NCBI RefSeq assembly: GCF_042752395.1
Contig: NZ_JBHYXZ010000030.1
Span: 1 to 64,000, forward strand
Source of the DNA: Actinosynnema sp042752395
GTDB taxonomy: Bacteria > Actinomycetota > Actinomycetes > Mycobacteriales > Pseudonocardiaceae
Direction of reading: 5' to 3'
Length of the DNA: 64,000 nucleotides
How positions within the stretch are numbered: the first letter of the stretch is position 1; each line of letters begins with the position of its first letter. Made by a program: the position numbers and the translations under genes. A model generated the notes under the pieces. The model searched no databases and had not been told where the DNA came from. It saw only the letters and a list, made by a program, of their open reading frames with translations. Below, piece after piece: positions 37,339-48,400 of this stretch.

Positions 37339-38220
37339 ATGTCGCCCGACATCGAGACCCACGTCGTCGCCGACCGCGACAGCGGTCCCTACGGGATCAC
37401 CACCGGCCCGGACGGCGCGCTCTGGTACACCCTGGTCGGCAGCGGCCGGATCGGCAGGCTCGTGCCGGGCGAACAGCCCACGAGCCACCGGCTCGACCCC
37501 GGCAGCGGCCCGACGGTCATCGTGGCGGGCCCGGACGGCGCGCTCTGGTTCACCGAGCACCGGGCGCACCGGATCGGCCGGATCACCACCGGCGGCGAGG
37601 TCACCGGGTTCACGCCGCCGACGCCCGGGTGCGGCCCCTACGGGCTGGCCGCCGGCCACGACGGCGCGCTGTGGTTCACCGAGATCAACGCCGACCGCAT
37701 CGGCCGGATCACCACCGCCGGTGACGTCACCGAGTTCCCGCTGCCGCTGACGGGCGCGTTCCCGTCCGCCATCACCGCCGGGCCGGACGGCGCGATGTGG
37801 TTCACGCTCAACCAGGCCAACGCGATCGGCCGGATCGACGGCCACGGCGAGGTCACCGTCCACCCGCTGCCCACCGAGGCCGCGGGGCCGGTCGGGATCT
37901 GCGCCGACGCCGACGCGCTCTGGTTCGTCGAGATCGCGGCCGGCCAGGTCGGCCGCATCACCACCGACGGGCACGTGACCGAGTTCCCGCTGCCCGACCG
38001 CGCCTCCCGGCCGCACGCCATCGTCACCGACGACCGCGGCGACCACTGGTTCACCGAGTGGGGGGCCAACCGCGTCGGCGTGGTCACCGCCGACGGCGCG
38101 GTCGAGTCGCACGCGCTGCCCGAAGACCACGCGGAGCCGCACGGCATCGCGGTCGGGCCCGACGGCGCGGTGTGGATCGCCCTGGAAACCGGCGCGCTGG
38201 CCCGCGTCGCCCGCCGCTGA
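37339..38220 (+). CDS. vgb: Virginiamycin B lyase (streptogramin B lyase)
   Basis: 293 residues, seven-bladed beta-propeller with repeats of the type GPDGALWFTE and IGRITT. The lyase opens the ester bond of cyclic streptogramin B depsipeptides at the Thr residue by elimination. Residues known from staphylococcal Vgb (His228, Glu268, His270) have counterparts with a constant offset of two: His226 (RPHAIV) and Glu266-Pro-His268 (AEPHG). This makes true lyase activity likely, unlike many propeller relatives. It is cytoplasmic, with no signal peptide. It is coupled to the upstream kinase with the ATG 6 bp after the kinase stop, and ends 9 bp from the convergent TetR gene. It may be self-protection for a depsipeptide, or an intrinsic resistance gene. 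Confidence 0.88.
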   Translation: MSPDIETHVVADRDSGPYGITTGPDGALWYTLVGSGRIGRLVPGEQPTSHRLDPGSGPTVIVAGPDGALWFTEHRAHRIGRITTGGEVTGFTPPTPGCGPYGLAAGHDGALWFTEINADRIGRITTAGDVTEFPLPLTGAFPSAITAGPDGAMWFTLNQANAIGRIDGHGEVTVHPLPTEAAGPVGICADADALWFVEIAAGQVGRITTDGHVTEFPLPDRASRPHAIVTDDRGDHWFTEWGANRVGVVTADGAVESHALPEDHAEPHGIAVGPDGAVWIALETGALARVARR

Positions 38221-38229
38221 GGCGCGGGC

Positions 38230-38985
38230 TCAGGCCGCGCCGACGTCGTTCCGCCGCACCCCGTTCGGGCGCACGTCGTCCGCCTTGACGTCGTTCGGGC
38301 GCACGTCGTTCCGCCGCACGTCATTCGGGCGCACCTCGTTCCGGCGCACGTCGTTCGGCCCCGAGTCGTCCGAGTCGGTCTCGACCGGCCCGACGGCGAG
38401 GCCGTACAGCAGCGGCACGTAGACCTCGTCCACCAGGGACGCCACGGCCTCCTCGGTCAACGGCGCGCCGCAGTTGGTCAGGGACTCCGAGCGCACCAGG
38501 TCGAGCGGCAGGCGCTTCACCCGCAGCGGCACGTCCACCGGCGGCAGCTCGGACCGGGCGGCCGCCCGGTCCACGATCGCCTCGACCGCCTCGGTCAGCG
38601 GCGACGGGTGGGCCAGCCGCTCGGCCAGCAGCGCGGCGACCTCCGGGTGCCGGAACGCCTCCCCCATCACCCCCGCGACCATCTCGTTCATCATCGAGTC
38701 GGCCCGGCGGGCGATGGTGGCGAACAGGGCGCGCAGGTCGTCGCGCAGGCTGCCGGTGTCGGGCACCTCCCGCTCCACCGGCACCTTGCGGAACCACGCG
38801 GCCAGCACCAGCTCCGCCCGGCCGCCCCAGCGGCGGTAGATCACCGGTTTGCTCGTCCCCGCCCGCGCCGCCACCGCGTCCATGGTGAGCCGGGCGTAGC
38901 CGACCTCGCGCAGCTCGTCCCAGGCCGCGTCCAGGATGGCCTGTTCCAGCTCCGCGCCGCGCCGGCGTGACTTCGTCCCTGTCAC
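38230..38985 (-). CDS. TetR-family repressor with pentapeptide-repeat tail
   Basis: 251 residues. The TetR helix-turn-helix is near residues 12-60 (AILDAAWDELREVGYARLTMD, then AGTSKPVIYRRW). A normal ligand-binding part follows to about residue 205. The last 45 residues are unusual: eight tandem pentapeptides of the form [P/R]NDVR, coded by a 15-bp repeat. The gene is divergent from a two-gene ABC exporter, with a clear palindrome in the 96-bp intergenic region, so it most likely represses that exporter and is released by the exported drug. The repeat tail is highly charged and probably unstructured; its role is unknown. Confidence 0.9.
   Translation of the reverse strand: MTGTKSRRRGAELEQAILDAAWDELREVGYARLTMDAVAARAGTSKPVIYRRWGGRAELVLAAWFRKVPVEREVPDTGSLRDDLRALFATIARRADSMMNEMVAGVMGEAFRHPEVAALLAERLAHPSPLTEAVEAIVDRAAARSELPPVDVPLRVKRLPLDLVRSESLTNCGAPLTEEAVASLVDEVYVPLLYGLAVGPVETDSDDSGPNDVRRNEVRPNDVRRNDVRPNDVKADDVRPNGVRRNDVGAA
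38242..38358 (-). repeat. 15-bp (30-bp higher-order) minisatellite inside TetR gene
   Basis: Tandem 15-base units reading as NDVR preceded alternately by Pro and Arg, so the higher-order unit is about 30 bp and occurs four times. The array stays in frame up to three codons before the stop. Variants include NEVR, NDVK, DDVR and NGVR. Confidence 0.9.
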
Positions 38986-39017
38986 CCTGCCCCTTTACCC
39001 CGCCTTTAGATACTTTG

Positions 39018-39069
39018 CGTTTCTTATCGCGTCGGTCTACCTTCATGGTAGACACGATCCGTTTCTTAT
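39018..39069. promoter_or_regulatory. Divergent promoter/operator, TetR / ABC exporter
   Basis: A perfect 7-bp inverted repeat with 5-base spacer, GTCTACC-TTCAT-GGTAGAC, at 39035-39053. It is flanked by two exact copies of CGTTTCTTAT at 39018-39027 and 39060-39069. A possible plus-strand promoter is TTGCGT (39015-39020) with TACCTT (39038-39043) at 17-base spacing; its -10 overlaps the palindrome. This fits a TetR operator that blocks exporter transcription. Confidence 0.7.
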
Positions 39070-39081
39070 GGGGGAACACCG

Positions 39082-40815
39082 TTGCTGAGCCGCTTGTTGC
39101 GCACCCACCTGCGCCCGTACAGACGTGAGCTGGCGGTAGTGCTCGCGCTCCAACTCGTCGGCACCGTCGCCTCGCTGTACCTGCCGAGCCTCAACGCCGA
39201 CATCATCGACTTCGGCATCGCCACCGGCGACACCGGCTACATCCTGTCCACGGGCGGCTGGATGGTCGGGGTGTCGGTCGTCCAGATCCTCGCGTCCGTG
39301 GGCGCGGTCTACTACAGCGCCCGGGTCGCGATGAGCTTCGGCCGCGACGTCCGCGCGGCCGTCTTCCACCGCGTCGGCGCGTTCTCCGCCCGCGAGGTGG
39401 CCACGCTCGGGCCGTCGTCCCTGATCACCCGCACCACCAACGACGTGCAGCAGGTGCAACTGCTGGTGGTCATGGGCTGCACGATGCTGATCAACGCGCC
39501 GATCATGTGCGTGGCGGGCATCGTGATGGCGCTGCGCGAGGACGTCGGCCTGTCCTGGCTGCTCGTGGTGTGCGTGCCGGCGCTGGCGATCGCGGTGGGC
39601 CTGATCGTCGTCCGGATGGTGCCGCAGTTCCGGCTGATGCAGGAGCGCATCGACGGGGTCAACCGGGTGCTGCGCGAGCAGCTCTCCGGCATCCGCGTGG
39701 TGCGGGCGTTCGTTCGGGAACGCGCGGAGACCCGCCGGTTCGCCGAGGTCAACGGCGCGCTGACGGACACCGCGCTGCGCGTGGGCAGGCTCCAGGCGCT
39801 GATCTTCCCGGTGGTGATGCTGCTGCTCAACGCCTCCAGCGTGGCCGTGCTGTGGTTCGGCGCGTTCCGCGTCGACTCCGGCGAGATGCAGATCGGCGCG
39901 CTGACCGCGTTCCTGAGCTACCTCATGCAGATCCTCATGGCGGTGATGATGGCGACCTTCATCTCCATGATGGTCCCGCGCGCCGCCGTGAGCGCCGAGC
40001 GGATCAACGAGGTGCTCGACACCGAGTCGTCGGTCCTGCCGCCGACCGCGCCGCTGTCGGAGCTGCCCCGCCGGCCCTCGGTGGAGTTCCGCGACGCCGA
40101 GTTCCGCTACCCCGGCGCGGACGAGCCCGTGCTGCGCGACATCAGCTTCCGGGCCGAGCCCGGGCAGCGCACGGCGATCATCGGCAGCACCGGCACGGGC
40201 AAGACGACCCTGCTCAACCTCGTGCCCAGGCTGATCGACGTGACCGGCGGCGGGGTGTTCGTCAACGGCGAGGACGTCCGCGGCATCGACACCGACGCCC
40301 TGTGCGCGCGCATCGGTCTGGTGCCGCAGCGGCCGTACCTGTTCACCGGCACGGTCGCGTCCAACCTCCGCTACGGCAACCCCGACGCCACCGACGAGGA
40401 GCTGTGGGAGGCGCTGGAGATCGCGCAGGCGCGCGACTTCGTGGCCGACATGCCGGGCGGGCTGGACGCGGCGATCGCCCAGGGCGGCACGAACGTCTCG
40501 GGCGGCCAGCGGCAGCGGCTGTCGATCGCGCGGGCGTTGGTGCGCAAACCCGACATCTACCTGTTCGACGACGCGTTCTCCGCGCTCGACCTCGCCACCG
40601 ACGCCCGGCTGCGCGCCGCGCTCGCGCCCCACACCCGGGACGCGGTGGTGATCGTCGTGGCGCAGCGCGTCTCCACGATCCTCGACGCCGACCGGATCGT
40701 GGTGCTCGACGACGGCAAGGTCGTCGGCATCGGCACCCACCACGAACTGCTCGACTCCTGCCCCACCTACGTGGAGATCGTGGAGTCCCAGCTGACCTCG
40801 GAGCAAGCGGCATGA
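39082..40815 (+). CDS. ABC multidrug exporter half, degenerate ATP site
   Basis: 577 residues: six-helix exporter membrane domain (1-300), then an ATPase domain with Walker A GSTGTGKTT, Q-loop VPQRPYL, an intact signature VSGGQRQR, Walker B YLFDDAFSALD and switch VVAQRVST. The catalytic Glu after Walker B is Asp and the H-loop His is Gln, so this half carries the non-hydrolysing site of a heterodimer. The TTG at 39082 is favoured by GGGGGAA about 7 bases upstream. Its stop overlaps the next gene by ATGA. Likely substrates are drugs or an endogenous peptide; controlled by the divergent TetR. Confidence 0.92.
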   Translation: MLSRLLRTHLRPYRRELAVVLALQLVGTVASLYLPSLNADIIDFGIATGDTGYILSTGGWMVGVSVVQILASVGAVYYSARVAMSFGRDVRAAVFHRVGAFSAREVATLGPSSLITRTTNDVQQVQLLVVMGCTMLINAPIMCVAGIVMALREDVGLSWLLVVCVPALAIAVGLIVVRMVPQFRLMQERIDGVNRVLREQLSGIRVVRAFVRERAETRRFAEVNGALTDTALRVGRLQALIFPVVMLLLNASSVAVLWFGAFRVDSGEMQIGALTAFLSYLMQILMAVMMATFISMMVPRAAVSAERINEVLDTESSVLPPTAPLSELPRRPSVEFRDAEFRYPGADEPVLRDISFRAEPGQRTAIIGSTGTGKTTLLNLVPRLIDVTGGGVFVNGEDVRGIDTDALCARIGLVPQRPYLFTGTVASNLRYGNPDATDEELWEALEIAQARDFVADMPGGLDAAIAQGGTNVSGGQRQRLSIARALVRKPDIYLFDDAFSALDLATDARLRAALAPHTRDAVVIVVAQRVSTILDADRIVVLDDGKVVGIGTHHELLDSCPTYVEIVESQLTSEQAA

Positions 40816-42671
40816 CTGCACCCACGACCTCCAGATCCGCTCCCCCGCCCCGGATGGGCGGCGGCATGCCCGGCATGGGCATGCCGATGGGCAAGGCGGA
40901 GAACTTCGGCCCCTCGGCGCGCCGGCTCGTCCAGCGGATGCGGACCGACCGGTCGGCCCTGCTCGTCGTCATCGCGCTGGGCGTGATCAGCGTGGCGTTC
41001 GCGGTGGCCGGCCCGAAGATCCTGGGCCACGCCACCGACATCATCTTCGAGGGCGTCCTGGGCCGGCTGCGCGGCACGCCCGGCGCGGGCATCGACTTCG
41101 CCGCGCTGGGCAGCGTCCTGCTGTGGGTGATGGCCCTGTACCTCACCTCGTCGCTGTTCGGCTGGTGGCAGGGCCGCGTGCTCAACAACGTGGTGCAGCG
41201 GTTCGTGTTCCGGCTGCGCGCCGACGTCGAGGACAAGATCCACCGGCTGCCGCTGCGCTACTTCGACGGCCAACCGCGCGGCGAGCTGCTGTCCCGCGTC
41301 ACCAACGACATCGACAACGTCTCCACGACGTTGCAGCAGACCCTGAGCCAGTTGCTCACCTCGCTGCTCACGGTCATCGGCGTGCTGGTGATGATGCTGA
41401 CGATCTCGCCGCTGCTGACCCTGATCGCGCTGCTGCTCATCCCGATCTCGGTGGTGGCGACGGGACGGATCCGCAAGCGGTCGCAGGCGTTGTTCGTGGC
41501 GCAGTGGAAGCACACCGGCGCGTTGAACGCCCACATCGAGGAGGCGTTCACCGGCCACCAGCTGGTGAAGGTCTTCGGCCGGCAGCGCGAGTCGGAGGAG
41601 GAGTTCAAGCGCCGCAACGACGAGCTGCTCGGCTCGGCGATGGGCGCGCAGTTCGTCTCCGGCCTGATCATGCCGATGATGATGTTCCTGTCCAACGTCA
41701 GCTACGTCGCGGTCGCGGTGGTGGGCGGGCTGCGCATCACCTCCGGCGCGATGACGCTGGGCGAGGTGCAGGCGTTCATCCAGTACTCCCGCCAGTTCAC
41801 CCAGCCGCTGACCCAGGTGGCGTCGATGGCGAACCTCATGCAGTCGGGCGTGGCGTCGGCCGAGCGGGTGTTCGAGCTGCTCGACGCCGAGGAGCAGGAG
41901 CCGGACCCGGCGGAGGCGACGCTGCCCGCGCAGCGCCGCGGCCGGGTGGAGTTCGAGCACGTCAGCTTCTCCTACCGGCCCGAGCAGCCGCTGATCGAGG
42001 ACCTGTCGCTGGTGGCCGAACCCGGTCAGACGGTGGCGATCGTGGGGCCGACCGGCGCGGGCAAGACCACGCTGGTCAACCTCATCATGCGGTTCTACGA
42101 GCTGGACGCGGGCCGCATCACGCTGGACGGGGTGGACATCACCGCGCTGAAGCGGGAGGACCTGCGCTCGCAGACCGGCATGGTGCTCCAGGACACCTGG
42201 CTGTTCGGCGGCACGATCCGCGACAACATCGCCTACGGCAACTCCTCGGCCACCGAGGAGGAGATCGTCGCCGCGGCGAAGGCCACCTACGTGGACCGGT
42301 TCGTGCGGACCCTCCCGGACGGGTACGACACCGTCATCAACGAGGAGGCGACGAACGTCAGCGCCGGCGAGAAGCAGTTGCTCACCATCGCGCGGGCGTT
42401 CCTGGCCAACCCGTCGCTGCTGATCCTGGACGAGGCGACCAGCTCGGTGGACACCCGCACGGAGTCGTTGGTGCAGCACGCCATGGCGGCCCTGCGCTCG
42501 TCGCGGACGAGCTTCGTCATCGCCCACCGGCTGTCGACGATCCGGGACGCCGACGTGATCCTGGTGATGGAGGCCGGGCGGATCGTGGAGCAGGGCAGCC
42601 ACGACGAGCTGATGGCCGCCGGCGGGGCGTACCACCGGCTGTACGCGGCCCAGTTCGCCGCGGCGGTCTGA
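40812..42671 (+). CDS. ABC multidrug exporter half, consensus ATP site
   Basis: 619 residues. It opens with a Met/Gly/Pro-rich leader (PRMGGGMPGMGMPMG), then a six-helix exporter domain and an ATPase domain: Walker A GPTGAGKTT, Q-loop VLQDTWLF, Walker B LLILDEATSSVD and H-loop IAHRLST. The signature is VSAGEKQL, which departs from LSGGQ and would pair with the partner's degenerate site; the partner's intact signature pairs with this half's active site. The start overlaps the previous stop (ATGA), so expression is coupled. The gene's stop lies in the first of four 13-bp repeats. Confidence 0.92.
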   Translation: MTAPTTSRSAPPPRMGGGMPGMGMPMGKAENFGPSARRLVQRMRTDRSALLVVIALGVISVAFAVAGPKILGHATDIIFEGVLGRLRGTPGAGIDFAALGSVLLWVMALYLTSSLFGWWQGRVLNNVVQRFVFRLRADVEDKIHRLPLRYFDGQPRGELLSRVTNDIDNVSTTLQQTLSQLLTSLLTVIGVLVMMLTISPLLTLIALLLIPISVVATGRIRKRSQALFVAQWKHTGALNAHIEEAFTGHQLVKVFGRQRESEEEFKRRNDELLGSAMGAQFVSGLIMPMMMFLSNVSYVAVAVVGGLRITSGAMTLGEVQAFIQYSRQFTQPLTQVASMANLMQSGVASAERVFELLDAEEQEPDPAEATLPAQRRGRVEFEHVSFSYRPEQPLIEDLSLVAEPGQTVAIVGPTGAGKTTLVNLIMRFYELDAGRITLDGVDITALKREDLRSQTGMVLQDTWLFGGTIRDNIAYGNSSATEEEIVAAAKATYVDRFVRTLPDGYDTVINEEATNVSAGEKQLLTIARAFLANPSLLILDEATSSVDTRTESLVQHAMAALRSSRTSFVIAHRLSTIRDADVILVMEAGRIVEQGSHDELMAAGGAYHRLYAAQFAAAV

Positions 42672-42715
42672 CGCGCCGGTCCGACGCGGCGGTCCGACGC
42701 GGCGGTCCGACGCGG
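42664..42715. repeat. Four 13-bp tandem repeats across ABC gene end
   Basis: Three exact copies of CGGTCCGACGCGG at 42677-42715, preceded by a degenerate copy (CGGTCTGACGCGC) that contains the exporter stop codon. Confidence 0.85.
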
Positions 42716-42814
42716 TGAAGGCGGTGGCCCGGGGGGTGCCGGCCCCCCCCCGACCCGCTCACACCAGGAACTATCCCAGGCAGCCCTAGGTGAAAAGGGC
42801 CACGCAGGTACGGT

Positions 42815-42824
42815 NNNNNNNNNN
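42815..42824. other. Assembly gap (10 N) with duplicated contig end
   Basis: Ten Ns flanked by long G and C runs (42834-42935). The 58 bases left of the gap (42757-42814) are an error-rich copy of the bases at about 42940-42996, the end of the subtilisin gene: GGAAxTAxCCxAGGCxGCCCTxGGTGA is shared in pattern. The contigs therefore overlap and the gap is probably not real. No gene lies between 42672 and 42941. Confidence 0.9.
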
Positions 42825-42941
42825 GCGGGGTCTGTGCGGGCGGGGGGGGCCGCGGGCCGGGGGGGCGCGGTCCGGGGGCGGGCGGCGGGCGGGGGGGGGG
42901 GGGGGGGGGGCGGGCCCCCCCCCCCCCCCCCCCGGACCGGC

Positions 42942-44492
<1,551 letters not shown>

Positions 44493-44590
44493 CGAAACCT
44501 CCGCAGGGTTGAGATCCGACCACCGAGCGTGACACGCCGTGAGCGCTTCGCGACGAGGCCGGTGCGGGAGCCCGAAGGTCGCGCGGACCC

Positions 44591-45445
44591 CTACCCCAGC
44601 CCGAACCGCTCGGCGAACGCCGAGAGCTGGTCGCGCTGCTCGGCCGGGTCCGGGCTGGTGGCGCTCACCACGACCCGCGTCACGCCCTGCTCGGCGAGCC
44701 CCGCCACCTGGTCCGGGCCCAGGTCGATCGAGCCCCAGCGGGTGTGCTCCAGGGCGTCCGGGTCACGGCCGGCCTCGGCGGCGGTCGCCCGCGCGAGGTC
44801 CCACCGGGCCGCGCGCTCGTCGGGCGTCGGCATCCCGCCGGGGAAGTACCCGTCGCCACGGCGCCCGGCCCGGCGCGCGGCGGCCCGGCTCGACCCGCCG
44901 ACGTGGATCGGCAGGCGCGCCACCCCGTGCGGCTTGGGGAAGCTGCACAGGTCCTCGAACGAGAAGAACTCGCCGTCGAAGCTCACGCCCTCCTCGCCGC
45001 CCTCCCACAGCAGCCGCAGCACGTCGATCGCCTCGTCGGCGCGGCGACCGCGGGTGGCGAAGTCCACCCCGACCGCGCTCGCCTCGCCCGGCAACGTGCC
45101 CAGCCCCACGGTCAGCAGCCGCATCCGGCCCTTCGACAGCACGTCGACCGTCGCCAGGCGTTTCGCCAGCACCACCGGGTGGTGGTAGGGCACCAGCAGC
45201 ACGCCCGTGCCCAGCAGGATCCGCTCGGTCGCCGCGGCGATGAAGCTCAGGCAGTCCACGGGGTCCGCGTAGGGCAGGGCGGGCGGGATCGGGTGCGCGC
45301 CGACGGTCGCCCCCGGGTACACGGCGATGTGCTCGGGCAGGTAGACCGCCTCGAACCCGCACGCCTCCGCGTGCCGGGCGTAGGCCACCATCCGGTCGGG
45401 GTCCACGCCGAAGTGGGGCGTGCTGTAGCTGACGGCGAACTCCAT
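44591..45445 (-). CDS. LLM-class flavin/F420-dependent oxidoreductase
   Basis: 284 residues, luciferase-like TIM barrel. Family blocks seen are the N-terminal EFAVSYSTPHFG, PEHIAVYP, LGTGVLLVPYHHPVVLAKRLATVDVLSKGRM (written in parts) and PIHVGGSSRAAARRAGRRGDGYFPG. The subgroup with PYHHP and AKRLAT usually uses F420 in actinobacteria, but the cofactor cannot be proven by eye. Substrate unknown. It lies between the GH92 gene (45 bp upstream) and the secreted subtilisin on the same strand, with no clear pathway link. Confidence 0.88.
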   Translation of the reverse strand: MEFAVSYSTPHFGVDPDRMVAYARHAEACGFEAVYLPEHIAVYPGATVGAHPIPPALPYADPVDCLSFIAAATERILLGTGVLLVPYHHPVVLAKRLATVDVLSKGRMRLLTVGLGTLPGEASAVGVDFATRGRRADEAIDVLRLLWEGGEEGVSFDGEFFSFEDLCSFPKPHGVARLPIHVGGSSRAAARRAGRRGDGYFPGGMPTPDERAARWDLARATAAEAGRDPDALEHTRWGSIDLGPDQVAGLAEQGVTRVVVSATSPDPAEQRDQLSAFAERFGLG

Positions 45446-45490
45446 GGACCCCGACCGTAGGTGGTGACGCGGACGTCAAGGCAAGGCGCG

Positions 45491-48400
45491 TCAGACCAGG
45501 GTGATCGCGTACACCTCCACCCTCGGGTCGTCGGGCAGGGTGATCGAGTGCACCGCCTTGGCCGGGTCGAGCGGCACGGAGACGCCGAACAGGCGCACCG
45601 GCGGGCCGTCCACGCCCTGACCGCGCTTGATGCGGTGCGGCATCTCCAGCAGCACCGTGCCGCCCGAACCCGCCCAGTCCCCCACCGCCACCGACGCCTC
45701 GGCGGTGCTGCCGTCGGCGTACCGGATCGTCACGCCGGCCGTCACCGGGCCGTTGTGCGACGCCGCCACGAGCCGCAGCGCGGCGTGCTGCCCGGCGGGC
45801 AGCAGCAGGGCCTGGCCGCGCGCCTCCACGAAGTTCGGCGCGGTCCCGGTCGCGTCCGGCGCCTGGTAGGTCACGCCGCCGAGCACCGCGGGACCCGCGG
45901 CGGGCAGCAGCGCGGCGTCGTAGCTCCAGCCCTGGCCGTCGAAGTCGCCCTGGTCGGACGCCGCGACCGTGGCCGTGCCGTCGTGGTTGTACTCGCCGGC
46001 GAGGTCCACGGCGCACTGCTCCCCGGCCACCGCGCACGTGGCCGCGCGCCGCAGCTCCACCACGGCCTCGCGCACGACGGTGTCGGGCCCGCTCACCGCG
46101 ACCCGGACCGGGTAGCGGCCGATCGGCGTGCCGGCGGGCACGGTCACCACCACCTGTTCCGTGCGCTGGGTCGGCAACCGGCCGGAGTGGATCACGAAGT
46201 GCCGCGTCGTCGTGGCCGACCAGCCGGCCGGCGCGGTCGCCGACACGTCGACGGGCACCGCGCCCGGCGCCTGGGCGAGCACGTCCAGGGTCAGCGCCAC
46301 GGTCTGCGGCGCGTCCGCCGTCGGCACGACCGCCGTGGACTGCCGCAACGACGCGTCGACGTGCCGCCGGGCGTCGGCCTGCGCGCGGTTGACCGACGGC
46401 GGCTCCGCGCCCGGCCCGGTGCCCCACGACGACGGCGTGGCGCCGAGTTCGTGCGCCAGCGTGCCGCCGCCGACGACGGTGTCCCAGTCCAGCCACGTCT
46501 TGCGCACGTCCCGGCCGTTGAACGCGACCCGCTGCACGTACCGGTTGGCGTCGCTCGCGCCGGGCGCGGTGATGGTCAGCGTGGCGCGTCCCGTCCGGAC
46601 GGTCGCGCCGGGGAACTGCGGGCTGGACAGCGCCAGGAAGTCGCCGCCGCTCATGGTCGGGTACAGGCCGAGCGACGAGAACACGTACCAGGCCGACATC
46701 GTGCCCAGGTCGTCGTTGCCGGTCATGCCGTCCGGGCCGGTGGTGAACAACGTCATCGCCGCGCGCACCACGGTCGCCGTCTTCGCGGGCGTGCCCGTGG
46801 ACAGGTAGAAGTACGGCGCGAGCAGGTCCGGTTCGTTGTTGGGGTTGTAGGTGGGCTTGCCGTAGTAGTCGTAGGGCTGGGTGATCCAGTCCTCGCGCAC
46901 GGTGCGGGCCGGGTCGGCGAGCAGCTCGTCGTAGGCGAAGAACGCGTCCAGCCGCCGCTCGGCCGCCTGCCGCCCGCCCATCAGCCGCACCAGACCGTTC
47001 GGGTCCTGCGGCACCAACCACTGGTACTGGAACGCGCCGCCCTCGTGGAACTGGTGGCCCGCCGCCACCGGGTCGTACGGCGTCACCCACGTGCCGTCGA
47101 CCGTGCGGGGGCGGAAGTGGCCGGTCGAGGCGTCCCACAGGTTGCGGTACCACTGCCCGCGTTCGGCGAACACGCGCGCGTCGTCACGCTTGCCCAGGCC
47201 CGCCGCCATGAGCGCGAGCGCCGCGTCCGCCGCCGCGTACTCCAGCGTCGCCGACGCCGGGTGCACGCAGTCGTTGTCGCCGCCCTTGTGCGCGCAGTCC
47301 ACGCCCAGCTCCAAACCGGACGGGATGTAGCCGCGGTCGAGGTAGTGCTCCACACCGGACCGCCCGTTGTACGGCGAGTCCGCGGGAGGGACGGTGGTGG
47401 CGTTGCGCCTGAGCAGCTCGTACGCCTCCTCCTCGTGGCCCGCGAGCAGGCCCTTCGACCACGCCTCCACCAGGAACGGCGTCACCGGGTCGCCGGTCAT
47501 GATGTTGGTCTCGCTGTTGGCCAGCGCCCAGCGCGGCAGCCACCCCCCGTCCCGGCCGCTCGCCACCACCGAGAGCGCCACGTCCCGCGCCACCTGCGGT
47601 TCCAGCAGTTCGAGGAGCTGGTTCTGCGGTCGGTAGGTGTCCCACAGCGACAGGTTCTGGTACGGCGTGAAGTCCCGCGCGGTGTGCGGGAGGCCGTCGA
47701 AGCCCAGGTAGCGGCCGTCCACGTCGCCGGCCAGGTTCGGGTGCAGCAGCGAGTGGTAGAGCGCGGTGTAGAACGCGGTCCGCCGTTCCGCCGTGCCGCC
47801 GTCGATCCGGACCGCGTTCAGCCGCTCCACCCACGCCTGGTGCGCCTTGGCGCGCGTGGCGTCGAAGTCGTAGGAGTCGCCGGTCTCCGCCGCGAGGTTC
47901 TTCCGCGCGCCCTCCGGGCCGGTGTAGGACAGGCCGACCTTGAGGACCACGTCCCGGTCGGCGGTCGCGTCGAAGGTCACCCACGCGCCGTTGCCGCCCT
48001 GGCCGGCCGCGTCCGGCACGCCCGGCGACCGCGTCGTGCCGCGCCACGTGCCGAAGGCGGAGAACGGGCGGTCGAACGTGGCGGTGAAGTACACGGTGTG
48101 CTCGTCGCGGCCGGCGCAGAACCGCCCCGCCCTGATCCGGCCCTCGACGGTCCGGTCGCCGACGACGTGCACCTCGGAGTCGAGCACCTGCTGGTTGGCC
48201 TTGCCGGTGTTGAACAGCACGTTCGCCTGCGCGCCGGCCGGGAACGCGTACCGCTGCCAGCCGGTCCTCGGGGTGGCGGTCAGCTCGGCGTTCACCCCGT
48301 AGCGGGACAGGCCGACGCGGTAGTAGCCGGGGCGGGCCTCCTCGTCGGCGTGCGAGTAGCGCGACCGGTAGCCGGCGGTGTCAACGTTGTCCACGGGGCC

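Noticed and set aside
38242..38358. CRISPR-like repeats
   Set aside because: The 15-bp units are contiguous, in frame and have no spacers; they are a coding minisatellite.
42834..42935. Long G and C runs as a G-quadruplex or regulatory element
   Set aside because: They border an N gap and a degraded contig copy, so they are most likely low-quality assembly sequence.
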